A stretch of 64,000 nt of DNA from Prionace glauca (lineage: Eukaryota; Chordata; Chondrichthyes; Carcharhiniformes; Carcharhinidae), in the NCBI GenBank assembly GCA_037974335.1, contig CM075760.1, forward strand, positions 43,590,103 to 43,654,102. The letters run 5' to 3'. The translations under genes were made by a program, and so were the position numbers. How positions within the stretch are numbered: position 1 is the first letter of the stretch; each line of letters starts with the position of its first letter. The notes under the pieces were generated by a model. That model searched no databases and was not told the origin of the DNA. It worked only from the letters and a program-made list of their open reading frames with translations. Of the stretch, positions 20,096 through 31,430 are shown in pieces.

Positions 20096-21117
20096 CAGGA
20101 TCTTATAAATTTCTTTAAGTTGCCTCTCATCCTCTTCTGCTCTAAAGAGAAAAGTACCTGCTCCCTCAACCTTTCCTCATAAGACCTATCCTCCAAAGCA
20201 GGCAGCTTCTTGGTAAATCTCCTCTGCACTCTCTCCAATGCTTCCACATCCTTCTTATAGTGAGGTGACCAGAATTGAATACAATATTCCAAATGTGGTC
20301 TTACCAAGGTCCTGTATAGTTGCAACATAACCCCACAGCTCTTAAACTCAAACCCCCTGTTAATAAACACTGACACACTATTGGCCTTCTTCACAGCTCT
20401 ATCCACTTGAGTGGATATGAACACCAAGATCTGTGGATATGACCCCCAAAATATCTTTGTTCCTCCATATTCCTCAGAACCCTGCTGTTGACTCCGTAAT
20501 CCAAATTCAAATTTGTCCTAACAAAATGAATCACCTCGCACCTCAGCCCAGCTCTGCATCCTATCAACGTCTCTTTGCAGCCTGCAAGAGCCCTCCACCT
20601 CATCCACTACTCCACCAATCTTGGTGTCATCAGCAAATTTACTAACCCACCCTTCAGCCCCCTCTTTCAAGTCATTGATAAAAATCACAAATAGCAGAGG
20701 ACCCAGCACTGTTCCCTGTGGTATACAGCTGGTAACTGGCCTCCAGTCTGAATATTTTCCCTCCACCACCCTCTGTCTTCTATGAGATAGCCAGTTACTT
20801 ATCCAACTGGCAAATTTTCTTCTATCCCACACCTCCCTATTTTCTTCATGAGCCTACCATGGGGAACCTTATCAAATGCTGTACTAAAATACGTGTACAC
20901 AACACCAAATGCTCTACCTTCGTGCACACACTTAGTTACCTACTCAAAGAATTCAATCAAATTTGTGAGGCAAGACTTACTCCTCACAAATCCGTGCTGA
21001 CCATCCCAGATTAAGCTGCATCTTTCCAAATGGTCATAAATGCTATCCCTCAGGACCTTTTCCATTAACTCACTGACCACCGAAGTAAGACTCACTGGCC
21101 TAAAATTACGAGATGAA
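20096..21117 (-). mobile_element. CR1-type LINE fragment, RT C-terminal half
   Basis: Minus-strand frames read RTLVRPHLEYCIQFWSPHY, ALERVQRRFTKKLPALED, and further up [20 protein letters not shown] with [10 protein letters not shown]. These are RT motifs GxPQG and FADD. Several frame breaks. Confidence 0.85.
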
Positions 21118-21123
21118 AGTTTT

Positions 21124-21195
21124 TTTTTAACTCGGGTTTGAACCGAGGACTTACTGTGTGGGAAGCGAACATGATAACCACTACACTACAGAAAT
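21124..21195 (-). pseudogene. tRNA-Val-like sequence with A-rich 3' end
   Basis: The minus strand reads TTTCTGTAGTGTAGTGG, then TTATCATGTTCGC, then a loop TTCCCAC, and T arm CTCGGTTCAAACCCGAG. It matches tRNA-Val outside the loop, but the anticodon positions are CCC and the 3' acceptor strand is replaced by an A run. A processed or SINE-like copy lying between two opposed LINE fragments. Confidence 0.65.
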
Positions 21196-21205
21196 AGCTG
21201 TCACT

Positions 21206-22165
21206 GTGCATGGATGTTAGGGAACTTGAGGAAATAAATAGTGATGTCTTGAGGAGTGTACATATAACAAAGGAGGTGGTGCTGGATGGCTTAAAGCACA
21301 TCAAGGCAGATAAATCCCCTGGACATGATGAAGAGTATCCCAGGACATTATGGGAGGCTAGGCAGGAAATTGTGGGTTCCCTAGCAATGATATTTGGATC
21401 ATCAATAATCACAGGCGAGGTGCCTGAAGTTTCGAGGGTAGCAAATGTTGTGCCTTTGTTTAAAAAGGGCTGCAGGGAAAAGCCTGGGAACTACAGGCCA
21501 GTAAGCCTTTCATCTGTAGTGGGTAAGCTATTAAAAGATATTTTGAGACAGGATCCATACGCATTTAAAAATGCAGGGACTGATTAGGGACAGTCAGCAT
21601 GGCTTTGTGAGCATCTCACAGATTTGATTGACTTTTTTGAAGGGGTAAACAAGAAGGTTGATGAGGGCAATGCAGTTGATATTGTCAACCTGGACTTTAG
21701 CAAGCCAAAAGAGAAAATGCTGGAAAATCTCAGCAGATCTGGCAGCATCTGTACGGATCGAAAGGACTTTAGCAAGGCCTTCGACATGGTACTGCATGGG
21801 AGGCTGTTACACAAGGTTAAATCTCACGGGATTCACGATGAGGTAGCTAAATGGATTCAAAACTGGCTTGATGACAAAAGCCAGAGAGTGGATGTTGTTT
21901 CTCAGATTGGAACTCTGTGACCAGCAGTGTGCCTCAGGGATCAGTATTGGGTCCACTGTTTTTTGTCATTTATATTAATTATTTGGATGAGAATGTAGAA
22001 GGCATGGTTAGTAAGTCTGCAGATGACACCAAGATTGCTAGCATAGTGGACAGTGAAGAAGGTTAACTAGGATTGCAATGAGATCTTGATCAATTGGGCC
22101 AGTGGGCTGACGAATGGCATGAGTTGGCCTTGATAGATTGGGGAGAGTTACTTAAAGGGATGACA
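21206..22165 (+). mobile_element. CR1-type LINE fragment, RT
   Basis: Plus-strand frames give LKHIKADKSPGHDEEYPRTL, VPLFKKGCREKPGNYRPVSL and later 'gatcagtattgggtccactg'. The block 21705-21765 ('gagaaaatgctggaaaatct') is the short repeat inserted within the LINE, with 'ggactttagcaag' repeated on both sides. Confidence 0.85.
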
Positions 22166-22179
22166 GTGGATAGGTGGCA

Positions 22180-22865
22180 CAGGGAGCAATCCTGTGATTA
22201 CAACCCAAGAGGTCTTGCTTTTTAACTTTCTACCTAACTCCCTTAACTGCTGTTGTAGGACCTCATCCTACCTTTGTACCAATATGTACTATGACCACTG
22301 GCTGTTCACCCTCTCGTTTCAGAATGCTTTCTGTCCTTTTAGAGACTTCCTGGACCCTGACATCAGGGAGGCAACACAACGTCCTGGAGTCTCTTTCATA
22401 TCCACAGAAGCACCTATCTGCACCCCTAACTATAGAGACCCTTATAACTATAGCTCTAGTGATCTTTATATCTCACTGCTTAACAACAAAGCCAGCCGTG
22501 GTGCCAGGTCTCTGGCTGCTGTATTTATCCCCTGATAACCTATACCCCTTCCCAATAGAATCCAAATGGTATATTTGTTAGAGAAGGAGATGACCACAGG
22601 GGATTCTTGTATTGACTGCCTGCCCCTTCTAGCACTCACCCATCTATCTGCCTGCACCTTGAGTGTGACCATGTCTCTAAAGCTCCTAACTGTGACACTT
22701 TCATGCTCCTAAATGCATCCAACTGCTGCTCCAACCTATCCATGCGGTCCGAAAGGAGCTGCAATTGGGTGCACTTCCTGTTGATGTAGTGATGCTGGAA
22801 GCATCACAGACCTCCCACATCTCACAAGTGCAGCACTTAACCCGACTGACTGACATTTCTTAAGA
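22180..22865 (-). mobile_element. CR1-type LINE ORF1 (esterase-like) fragment
   Basis: The minus strand around 22255-22300 reads VVIVHIGTK, corresponding to the VVHIGTND motif of the SGNH-esterase domain in ORF1 of CR1-like LINEs. The flanks ('ctctggctgctgtatttatc', 'gatgaccacaggggattctt' on plus) fit the same ORF1. Decayed. Confidence 0.55.
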
Positions 22866-23917
22866 ACATAAGAAATAGGAGCAGGAGTAGGCCATCTAGC
22901 CCTTCGAGCCTGCCCCGCCATTCAATAAGATCATGGCTGATCTGTCCACATTCCCGCCCTCTCCCCATAACCCTTAATCCCCTCTCTCATCAAAAACCCA
23001 TCAACCCGCGTCTTAAAAATATTTAGTGAGGTAGCCTCCACCACTTCAACGGGCAGAGAATTCCAGAGATTCATCACCCTTTGAGTGAAGAAGTTCCTCC
23101 TCAGCTCAGTTCTAAACCCTTTATCTTGAGGCTGTGCCCCCGAGTCCTACTATCCTTTCTGAGCGGGAAGAGTCTCTCCACCTCTATCCTATCCATCCCA
23201 TTCATCATCTTATACGTCTCAATGAGATCTCCCCTCATTCTTCTAAACTCTAACGAGTGCAAGCCTAATTTATTCAGCCTCTCCTCACAGCTCAACCCCC
23301 TCAACTCCGGCATCAGCCTAGTAAACCTCCTCTGCACTCCCTCCAAGGCTAAAATATCCTTGCGTAAGTACGGCGCCCAGAACTGCACACAGTACTCCAG
23401 CTGCGGCCTCACCAATGCCCTATACAGCCGCAGCAAGACCTCCCTACTTCTATATTCAATCCCCCTTGCTATGAAGGCCAGCATCCCATTCGCCTTCCTG
23501 ACCACCTGCTGCACCTGCAAGCTGGGCTTTTGCGACTCATGCACAAGGACCCCAAGGTCCCTCTGCACCGTCGCCTGCTGCAGTCTTTCGCCACGTAAGT
23601 AACAACCCTTCCTACCGCCAATCCGAATAGCACCCAGTGACCCCCATTCTCTGCCTCCTATTTGACAACCAATCCTCTATCCACGCTAACACCCTACCCC
23701 CAACTCCATGTCCCCTGACCTTCTGCAATAACCTCTTGTGAGGTACCTTGTCAAACGCCTTCTGAAAATCAAGAAAGACCACATCCACCGGCTCTCCTCT
23801 ATCCACCACCCTAGAGACATCCTCATAGAACTCCAGTAAATTTGTCAGACACGACTTCCCTTTAACGAAACCGTGCTGCGTCTGCTCTATCAAGCAATTC
23901 CTCTCAAGATGCCTCGC
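22866..23917 (-). mobile_element. LINE family A (CR1-like), 3' half
   Basis: The 3' end is at 22866 with octamer tail TTCTTATG. RT C-terminal frames: QRDLGVLVHESQKPSLQVQQ, PQLEYCVQFWAPYLRKDI, and LIEQTQHGFVKGKSCL near 23900. It is split from its 5' half by the family B copy at 23918-24822. Nearly identical to 42612-44335, so young. Confidence 0.92.
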
Positions 23918-24822
23918 TATTGACACGAAGGTCGGTGGTGTTGTGGATGGTCTGGAAGGATGTCAAAAGTTGCAGCAGGACATAGATAGGATGCAGGAAT
24001 GGGCGGAGAAGTGGCAGATGGACTTCAACGCGGATAAATGTGTAGTCGTCCATTTCGGCAGAACCAACGGGATGAACGAGTACACTATTAAGGGCAGGGG
24101 TCTTAGTAGCGTTGAAGAGCAGAAGGATCTCGGGGTCCGGGTTCACAGGACTCTTAAATCGGCCTCGCAGGTGGAGGAGGTGATCAAGAAGGCGTATGGT
24201 GTACTGGCCTTCATTAATCGAGGGATTGAGTTTAGGAGTCGGGAGGTAATGCTGCAACTTTACAGGACCCTCGTCAGGCCTCATTTGGAGTACTGTGCGC
24301 AGTTCTGGTCGCCTCACTATAGGAAAGACATAGAAGCTATTGAAAAGGTGCAGAGGAGATTTACAAGGATGTTGCCTGGACTGGGAGGCATGCCTTATGA
24401 AGATAGGTTGAGGGAGCTGGGACTCTTTTCCCTGGAGAGGCGAAGGTTGAGAGGCGACCTGATAGAAGTTTATAAAATGTTGAGAGGAATAGATAGGGTG
24501 GACTCTCAGAGGCTATTTCCCCGGGTTGAAATGGTCGCTACGAGAGGACACAGATTTAAGGTGCGGGGAGGGAAGTACAGAGGTGATGTTAGGGGTAAGT
24601 TTTTCACTCAGAGGGTGGTGAGTGAATGGAATCGGCAACCGTCGTCGGTGGTGGAGGCGAACTCGCTGGGGTCTTTTAAAAGACTTCTAGATGAGTATAT
24701 GGGGTTTAATGGGATTGGGGGTTATAGATAGGTCTATAGATTGGTGGGGTTGATGTGATCGGTGCAACTCGAGGGCCGAAGAGCCTGTTTGTGCTGTAAT
24801 TGTTCTCTGTTCTATGTTCTAT
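23918..24822 (+). mobile_element. LINE family B (CR1-like), 5'-truncated, inserted in family A
   Basis: An intact 262-residue frame from 23943 (WAEKWQMDFNADKC, TLVRPHLEYCAQFWSPHY, RRFTRMLPGLGG) ends at 24731. The 3' end is 'gagggccgaagagcctgttt' then TTCTCTGTTCTATG. The LINE A sequence reads across the joint (compare 43945-43965), with CTATT at both edges. Close to 45143-46253 in sequence. Confidence 0.92.
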
Positions 24823-25759
24823 TTCCTCCTTGATGACGGATTCTAACATTTTACCTGCAACAGACGTTAAACTAACCGGCCTATAATTCCCTGCCTTTTG
24901 CCTGGCACCCTTCTTAAACAACGGCGTAACACTAGCCGTTTTCCAATCTTCCGGCACTTTCCCGGGATCCAGCGACGTCTGGAAAATAACCACCAAGGCA
25001 TCCACTATCACCTCCGCCATTTCTTTCAGAACCCTTGGATGCATTCCATCCGGTCCTGGCGACTTGTCTACAATCAGCCTCCTCCAGTCTGTCGAGCACC
25101 GCCTCTCTAGTAACAGTAATGTCATTAAGACCCTCCAGTCCTACCACCTTTCCATCTCTAACACCCGGCAAATTATTCACGTCCTCCTCCGTGAAGACCG
25201 AAACAAAAAAGTTATTCAAGACCTCAGCCATATCCCCATCCCCTACCACTAAGTCCCCTTTCTCATCCTCTAAGGGACCAACGTTCACCCTAGCCAGCCT
25301 CTTCCTTTTTATATATTTATAAAAACTCTTGCTATCCTTTTTTATATTAAGCGCTAGCCCAGCTTCATAGTTTCTCCTACCCTTCTTTATCAACTTCTTT
25401 GTCAATCTTTGTTGACATTTAAACTTCTCCCAATCCTCTTCTCGCCCACTACTCTTAGCTACTCTAAACACCGCCGCTTTTAATTTAACACTTTCCTTCA
25501 CCTCCTTCGTTATCCACGGCTTATTACCTCTCCTTCTACAGTCCTTTTTGACCATCGGAATAAATTTCTGCTGAGCACCAAGAAAGATCTCCTTAAAGAT
25601 CCTCCACTGCTCCAGAGCAGACCTACCTTCCAACGCGCTCCCCCAGTCCACATTCGCCAATTCTTCTCTCATCCTGCCGTACTCCCCTCTGTTCAAACAA
25701 AGGATGCGCGTCTGGGAACCCACTTTCTCCTCCTCCATCTGCACCAGAAACTCGAGCAC
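24823..25759 (-). mobile_element. LINE family A, 5' half of the split copy
   Basis: Frames read EQWRIFKEIFLGAQQKFIPM, KPWITKEVKESVKLKAA, DKSPGPDGMHPRVLKEMAE and NYRPVSLTSVAGKMLE. These cover the linker after the endonuclease and the first RT motifs. A frameshift near 25090 separates two frames. The copy is 5'-truncated at about 25759, so it has no endonuclease domain. Confidence 0.9.
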
Positions 25760-25924
25760 CAGTTAAATTATTTAAGAAAATTTATAAAACTCTTACCTTC
25801 ACTTTTACCTTCTTGCAGTGTCTTTTTAACATAAATTGGGGGTGTTCTCCTGGGAGCAAAGTAGATTGATAGAGGTATACAAAGGTACATGGAGGTGTTG
25901 AAGTTTACATGGCTCTTTTTACAC

Positions 25925-26290
25925 ATGTACAAGCTTTATGGGTCATCCAGTCTCGAAACGTTGGTTCTGTTCTCTCTGACGTGGAGATGGCAGCATTGGA
26001 CTTGGGTAAACACAGTAAAAAGTCTCTCCACACCAGATTAAAGTCCAACGGGTTTATTTGGGAGCAAAATCCACTAGCTTTCACAGCACTGCTCCTTCTT
26101 CAGGTGAGTGGGAGTTCTATTCACAAACAAGGCATATAAAGACACAAACTCAATTTACAAAATAATGGTTGGAATGCAAATTTTTACAGGTAATCAAGTC
26201 TTAAATGTGAGTGGAGAGAGTGTTCTATTCTCTCTCCGCAGATGCTGTCAGATCTACTAAGATTTTCCAGCATTTTCTGTTTTCATTTCC
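25925..26290 (+). repeat. Short dispersed repeat interrupted by a Penelope-like end
   Basis: 'gggtcatccagtctcgaaac' on the left and 'cgcagatgctgtcagatcta' on the right are the two parts of one unit (compare 13505-13600), separated by the insertion at 25978-26221. Confidence 0.75.
25964..26235 (-). mobile_element. Penelope-like element 3' end with 14-bp target duplication
   Basis: GTTCTGTTCTCTCT at 25964-25977 and GTTCTATTCTCTCT at 26222-26235 flank a minus-strand copy of the element's 3' region: tail 'ggagatggcagcattggact', then 'aaagtccaacgggtttattt', 'ttcttcaggtgagtgggagt', 'aactcaatttacaaaataat'. Strongly 5'-truncated. Confidence 0.7.
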
Positions 26291-26399
26291 CCTTTCTTTC
26301 CTTCTCTGTCACCGCTCTGCCTCATCAATAAGACATTGGGACTCAGAGGATTGATGCAGTTTGATGGACAAGTTGTCTCCATTCTGAACAATGGGGAAT

Positions 26400-26950
26400 A
26401 AGCTCCTCCCTCTCAATGACATCATTGCCCTCCACAAACATGGCAGCCGCACGAACGCACTGCTACATTTTGCCCCCAATAAAGATGGTGAACGTTAACC
26501 CGGGACGAACATGAGGAGCTGCAGCCCTGCTGGGTACAAACTGGGTCCGGGAAGCTCTCTTCCGCGATTTGCAGCTTACACAACACGCTTACGCAGCGTT
26601 TCCACCCACCTGGGCGATCCATTGCTCTCTCCGTACCGTCAATCACTAACAGATTTCCGAGTCCCAAAATAAGCCACTTTCCACCGCCAGTACTCACACT
26701 GCGCATGTGCCAGTCAAAGCTGGCCACGCCCTTCATTCGCTATTATTGGTTGGAGGACCAATCGGTCTTCCAGCAGTCAGCCTCTTCCCATTGGTCTCTG
26801 CTGCCGTCAATCAGCTGGGCATTGTGACGGTGACTTGCTGCTTGTCCAATAATAACGGAGTCTCAGTGTAACAATGACACACACAGGTTCCAGTACAATC
26901 AGAGTGGAGATAGAGCACAGAGAAAACACAGCAAAGCACTGACTTACCCT
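26400..26950. promoter_or_regulatory. CpG-rich promoter P4 without an adjacent gene
   Basis: TGCGCATGTGCC at 26700, 'aaagatggtgaacgttaacc' and several CCAAT or ATTGG boxes at 26745-26830, including the shared 'ggttggaggaccaatcgg' module. On the minus strand CTCAGG|GTAAGT at 26942-26953 is a consensus 5' splice site. Neither direction leads to a recognisable finger exon (LINEs on one side, unannotated sequence on the other). Confidence 0.5.
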
Positions 26951-27059
26951 GAGTGTAACAAATGCAATGTTTGTTCAAGTAATAAGAACCACGTTGCAGT
27001 ATGTTAGTGAACACAGCATTAGATCCAATGTAATGATAATACAATCAGCATCTAGTGCA

Positions 27060-27709
27060 CCGTAACCAAAGTTTAGGTTTCATTTGATAGTGCGAGTGAG
27101 CCGTGGTCTCTTGATATAGTGTATTTAAATTCCGTGTGTGTTACTCTGCCACTGTCATTATGAGACAATAACCTATCTGTTATTCCAATCCTGCTGTATT
27201 TTACAACTGCAGCTCCTGAGATTGATTGAAAGGTCGTTTTCAGTGTCTCTGAGGTCATTTTAACTGCAGGTAATATTAGGCCCAACAAACATTCGATTAT
27301 AATAGGAGGACAAGGTGTAAGGGAGCAATGATATTTTAAGGTGTTTGTGTTACAGTGAGTGTCACTGGGAGGTGAATAACAAAATAGAAGTGGAAACATC
27401 ATAATAGAGACACATGTGTGACTGACTCAGCCTGACTGAGAGCTGTTATATTTAAGAATTTGAGAATAATGAGGATCTCCTGAGATTTCTGATATCTGAA
27501 GTGTATCTGTTAGAGGAATTGAAAATAATCAGTTCCTTTTCATGGTTATCTGCAGTTCTCAAGTTACACAGATACATAGGAAACAGATCTGACAGCTCAT
27601 CAAACCCAATGTTTAAATCTTCTGCTTGAGACACACTGTGACTGAAAAGACTAAATATTAAAACCTTAGGGGAGAAACATTCAGACTGTCACAAAGATGA
27701 ATGAACTAT
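27060..27709. other. No recognised feature
   Basis: No coding frame beyond chance and no repeat recognised. Confidence 0.4.
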
Positions 27710-28035
27710 CTAATTAATCCCATTCACCATAACTCTGCCAATATTTGTCCAATTTATTTTGAAAGTTACTATTAAACCTGCTTCTAGCAACTGTAAGTTT
27801 GTGCATTCCAGATCATATCAAGTTATTGTGTAAAACATTCTCCTTACCACACCCTTCAATTCTGTTGTCAGTTGTATTAAATTTGTGTCCTCTGCTTACA
27901 GACACTCCTACACTTGGGAAATTGATTCTCTCCATTGACAGATCCTCCTGCTCCTGGGAGATAATTTCTCTCCATTGACATTACCATAAATTATTTGTCA
28001 TTTTAAACACTTTTATTAAATCTCCCCACCATATT
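27710..28035. repeat. Decayed LINE-like repeat
   Basis: 'tttgaaagttactattaaac' and 'ttgtcagttgtattaaattt' resemble the antisense C-terminal region seen at 53560-53730 and 59200-59350. Too decayed to assign. Confidence 0.4.
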
Positions 28036-28059
28036 CCCTAATCTAAGATGGATAACACA

Positions 28060-28170
28060 TGTTTCTCTTGCCCTGAAGAATTATATGGACTCAAAATATT
28101 ATCTGTTTCTCTCTGGACAGATGCCACCGAACCTGCTGGGTTTTTCTGCTTTTCTCCCTGTCTTTCCTTC
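28060..28170 (+). repeat. Short dispersed repeat
   Basis: 'ctctggacagatgccaccga' and 'acctgctgggtttttctgct', a diverged relative of 13495-13600. Confidence 0.6.
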
Positions 28171-29570
28171 TATAATCAATCAGAAACTCTCTATGATTTT
28201 GAACATCTCGATTAAATAGGAACACATGGAGACTGAGAAAGATGCAGAGGAAGGGAGAGACAGAAAGACTGAGAGATATTTTGAGAAAGCTTTTAAAAAG
28301 TAGAAAGACAAGGTGTCAAAGATAAAAGATGAGAAACAGAGGAAACAAGCAATACAGAGAGAATAATATAGCATATAAGAGAGCAGGCTATCAGTTCTTG
28401 GCTATGGGGAGCAGAGGGAACTCAGTAATTGATCCACAAACACAGCTGGTTATATCTGTGAATGGAAACTCTGAACAGAAATAACTGGCTCATTTGTAAA
28501 TGTCACCACAATGTGACCTGTGTGATTCTGCCCTGACTCCGTGCACAGATATAGACTGCATTGACAGATGTTCTCACCAGATTATGGTCCCTGGATTTAT
28601 TTTCTGCTCAGAAATGAGATGTGCGGTTTGGAACAGTCAGAGAAACAGGAAGTTGTGTTATTTGAGGATGAAACAGCCGGCGTCAGTTTGATGTTATCAC
28701 CGTGAACAGTCTTCCTGCCTGTGAGGGTGAACTCACTCTGACAGCATCAAGAACAACCACACAGATTGCTGCTGGTCTCAGCATTACGTTCACCTCTATT
28801 CCCATGTTAAACAATAAAGAAAGGAGATTCTTTGGATTTTTAACACAGTCATCGAATTGAGAGATGGATCGAGGGACATCACTGGGAGAAATAAGGAGGA
28901 ATTAAGAAAACAAATGAGTTTTCCCAAAGAGAGTTATTAGAAAAGAGATTTAAAGTGAGTCAGGGCCTGTCGGACGAAGTGGGAGACAGAAACAGAGAAG
29001 ATTGAATCTCCATTAATGAGATGTTTTCTCAGATATCAAAGAGATGAAGTATGTTTGTGCTTTTTCAGAGAGGTAACGAGAGAGAGAAAACAATGAATAA
29101 GTTTAAGGAAATAGGAAGGTTAAATGAGAGAGTGTTTGAAAGAAAAAGGGACGTTAAGTGACAAAGACAGAATCTGAGAGGAACGTGGTTGAGTGAATGT
29201 GAGAGAAGAGCTAGATTAGAGTGTGACAGAGGTGGAAGGTAAGTGTGAGTGAATGCCTGGAGAGAAAGAGCAACGTTCAGTGAATGTGAAAGTGATGAGA
29301 AGTGTTAAATGATTGAGTTTCTGAGAGAGAGATGTTAAGTGAGTGAATGTCTGAAAGCGAGGAGAACAAGTTCACATATCTAGGGATCACTGAGACTGAT
29401 CAAAATAAGGAGATAACCCAGAAAACTAAAAACAAGAAACTTCAGCTAAATTCTTAAATGGTCAGTCAGGGCTCTGATGCTGCTCAGCTTCTATTTGCTC
29501 TGTTTATAATGGTTAAAGGCTATCAGAGTGACGTTTATTTAAAAGGATAGTGTGTGGGAAGCACACATCA
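28171..29570. other. Purine-rich sequence, no recognised gene
   Basis: 28200-29390 is dominated by AGAGA-type purine runs on the plus strand, with weakly periodic 'gtgagtgaatg' and 'tctgagag' phrases at 29160-29360. It looks like an old, decayed low-complexity repeat. No reading frame or RNA is recognised. Confidence 0.45.
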
Positions 29571-29574
29571 TCAA

Positions 29575-29965
29575 AACTGAGAATTCTTGGAACACACTGC
29601 AGCTCCTTCTCTATTCATCTGGGAATCAAAATTGTTGTCTAATTGTCCCAGCAGTTAACAGGCTCCTTTGAAGTTCTCCAGCTACTATGTTAATGCAGAC
29701 TTCAACCAATTTATTTTAAGCCAGTTTCTGTTCAATAAACCAGAACTCACACACACGTGCACACACACACTAAAATGTTTCAAACTTTTTTGCATTTTTA
29801 GTCTGGAAACCTAAACCTGCCGTTTCACTTTCAGTCAGAAACAGATCCCAGTTTTCCACCAATCTTTGACAACATGTTTCCAGCATTCACCATAGTTCTT
29901 CCTGACTCTAAACACAGTTGTAAAGGAGCTTCTGTTCCATGTCTGGGAGCTCTGAACCATGGAAA
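29575..29965 (+). repeat. Dispersed block repeated at 52550-52930
   Basis: 'cactgcagctccttctct', 'gaaacagatcccagtttt', 'ccagcattcaccat', 'gttcttcctgactctaaa' and 'ctgttccatgtctgggagct' occur in the same order in both places. A short (CA)n tract lies at about 29748-29770. Confidence 0.65.
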
Positions 29966-30228
29966 AGAGCGACTGGGACACATTTCTTACATACCTCAGG
30001 ATTCACTCACATGGGGACTCCACTGTCAGGGAAAAGTGATGAGAAAGACCAAAGTGTTGTGTGTTCTTCTTAGCCTGACCATGAAGGACTGTGTCAAGAA
30101 TGAAGTTCTGTTTACTGTATTTTCCTCCCTCAGACTGCCCTTTCTGAGCTGCAGCCTGGTGATGTTGAACACTCAAATGGAAAAGACAAAAATCTACAAC
30201 AATAATTCAATCAAATGTCTATTTCACA

Positions 30229-30234
30229 TTTATT
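30229..30234 (-). terminator. Poly(A) signal AATAAA of ZNF-4
   Basis: AATAAA on the minus strand, 48 bases past the stop, in the context AATATTCTGAATAAA that resembles the 3' ends of ZNF-1 and ZNF-7. Confidence 0.6.
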
Positions 30235-30281
30235 CAGAATATCAAATCTCAATAGAAGAAAAAAGTCAGAATTAACATAAT

Positions 30282-31430
30282 TCAGTCCTGGGTATGATTA
30301 ACAGCATCAATATGTGTAGAATCCAAACCTTGCAATCTCTTGTGAACTCGCTGGTGTGTTAGCAGGTGGGATGACTGAATAAATTCCTTTCCACAGACAC
30401 TACAGGTGAATGGCCTCTCCCCAGTGTGAACTCGCTGGTGTTGCAGAAGATAAGATAAATGAGAAAATCCCTTCCCACATACAGAGCAGGTAAATGGCTT
30501 CTCCTCACTGTGAACTCTCTGATGTGTCAGCAAATTGGATGACTGACTGAATCCTTTCCCACAGGTGGAGCAGGTGAACGGCCTCTCCCCAGTGTGAACT
30601 CGCTGGTGATTCAATAGATTGGATGAACGAGTGAATCCCTTCCCACACACGGAGCAAATGAATGGCCTCTCCTCACTGTGAACCTGCTGGTGAGTCAGAA
30701 GATTGTATGAACGGGTGAATCCCTTCCCACATTCAGAGCAGGTGAACGGTCGATCCCCTGTGTGGAGCTGCTGGTGTATCAGAAGATTGGATGAATTAAT
30801 GAATCCCTTCCCACAGTCTGAGCAGGTGAAGGGCCTCTCCCCAGTGTGAATTCTCTGGTGGTTCAGTAGGGCAGATGGACGGCTGAATCCCTTCCCACAC
30901 ACACAGCAGGTGAATGGCCTTTCCCCAGTGTGAGTATATTGGTATGTTAGCAGATCCTTTTTGTTTTTAAAGCTCTTCTCACAGTCAGAACAATTAAAAA
31001 GTTTGTTGTCAGAGTGAACAAGTTGATGTGTCTGCAGGTGGGATGACTGAATGAATCCTTTCCCACACACAGAGCAGGTGAACGGTCTCTCCCCAGTGTG
31101 AATGCGTTGGTGTGTCAGCAGATCTTTTTCGCATTTAAAACTCTTCTCACAGTCAGAACATCTGAACAGTCTCTCATCAGTGTGAACAAGTTGGTGTGTC
31201 ACAATGTGAGATGAGCGAGTGAATGTCTTCCCACACACAGGGCAGGTGAACAGCCTCTCTCCAGTGTGAACTCGATGGTGTGTCAAAAGGTTGTATGAAT
31301 GGGTGAATCCCTTCCCACAGACAGAGCAAGTGAATGGTCTCTCCCCAGTGTGACTGCGCCGATGAACTTCCAATTGTGACGGGAAACTGAATCCCTTCCC
31401 GCACTCCATACATTTCCATGGTTTCTCCAT
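30282..31430 (-). CDS. ZNF-4: C2H2 poly-zinc-finger protein, 13 fingers
   Basis: A probable nuclear DNA-binding protein. I place the start at MEKPWKC (31430), where GCGCCATGG is a good initiation context and which ZNF-2, -3 and -9 share. The frame stays open to an ATG at 31496 (MCVCGQGF), which would add part of a decayed finger. Thirteen fingers follow: CMECGKGFSFP first, then [17 protein letters not shown] and CSECGKGF types. Finger 6 ends TYQYTH, with tyrosine in place of the first zinc-binding histidine, so that finger may fold poorly. The tail is KRLQGLDSTHIDAVNHTQD. No stop or shift interrupts the array. The exon begins at 31785 after TTTTTTACAG-like sequence, and its leader reads ILEVKDWQ and then a stop. 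No KRAB domain was seen. Confidence 0.9.
   Translation of the reverse strand: MEKPWKCMECGKGFSFPSQLEVHRRSHTGERPFTCSVCGKGFTHSYNLLTHHRVHTGERLFTCPVCGKTFTRSSHIVTHQLVHTDERLFRCSDCEKSFKCEKDLLTHQRIHTGERPFTCSVCGKGFIQSSHLQTHQLVHSDNKLFNCSDCEKSFKNKKDLLTYQYTHTGERPFTCCVCGKGFSRPSALLNHQRIHTGERPFTCSDCGKGFINSSNLLIHQQLHTGDRPFTCSECGKGFTRSYNLLTHQQVHSEERPFICSVCGKGFTRSSNLLNHQRVHTGERPFTCSTCGKGFSQSSNLLTHQRVHSEEKPFTCSVCGKGFSHLSYLLQHQRVHTGERPFTCSVCGKEFIQSSHLLTHQRVHKRLQGLDSTHIDAVNHTQD

Noticed and set aside
23081-23602. 173-codon frame antisense to LINE family A
   Set aside because: A shadow of the RT frame. The same antisense frame recurs at 43131-43373. No independent support.
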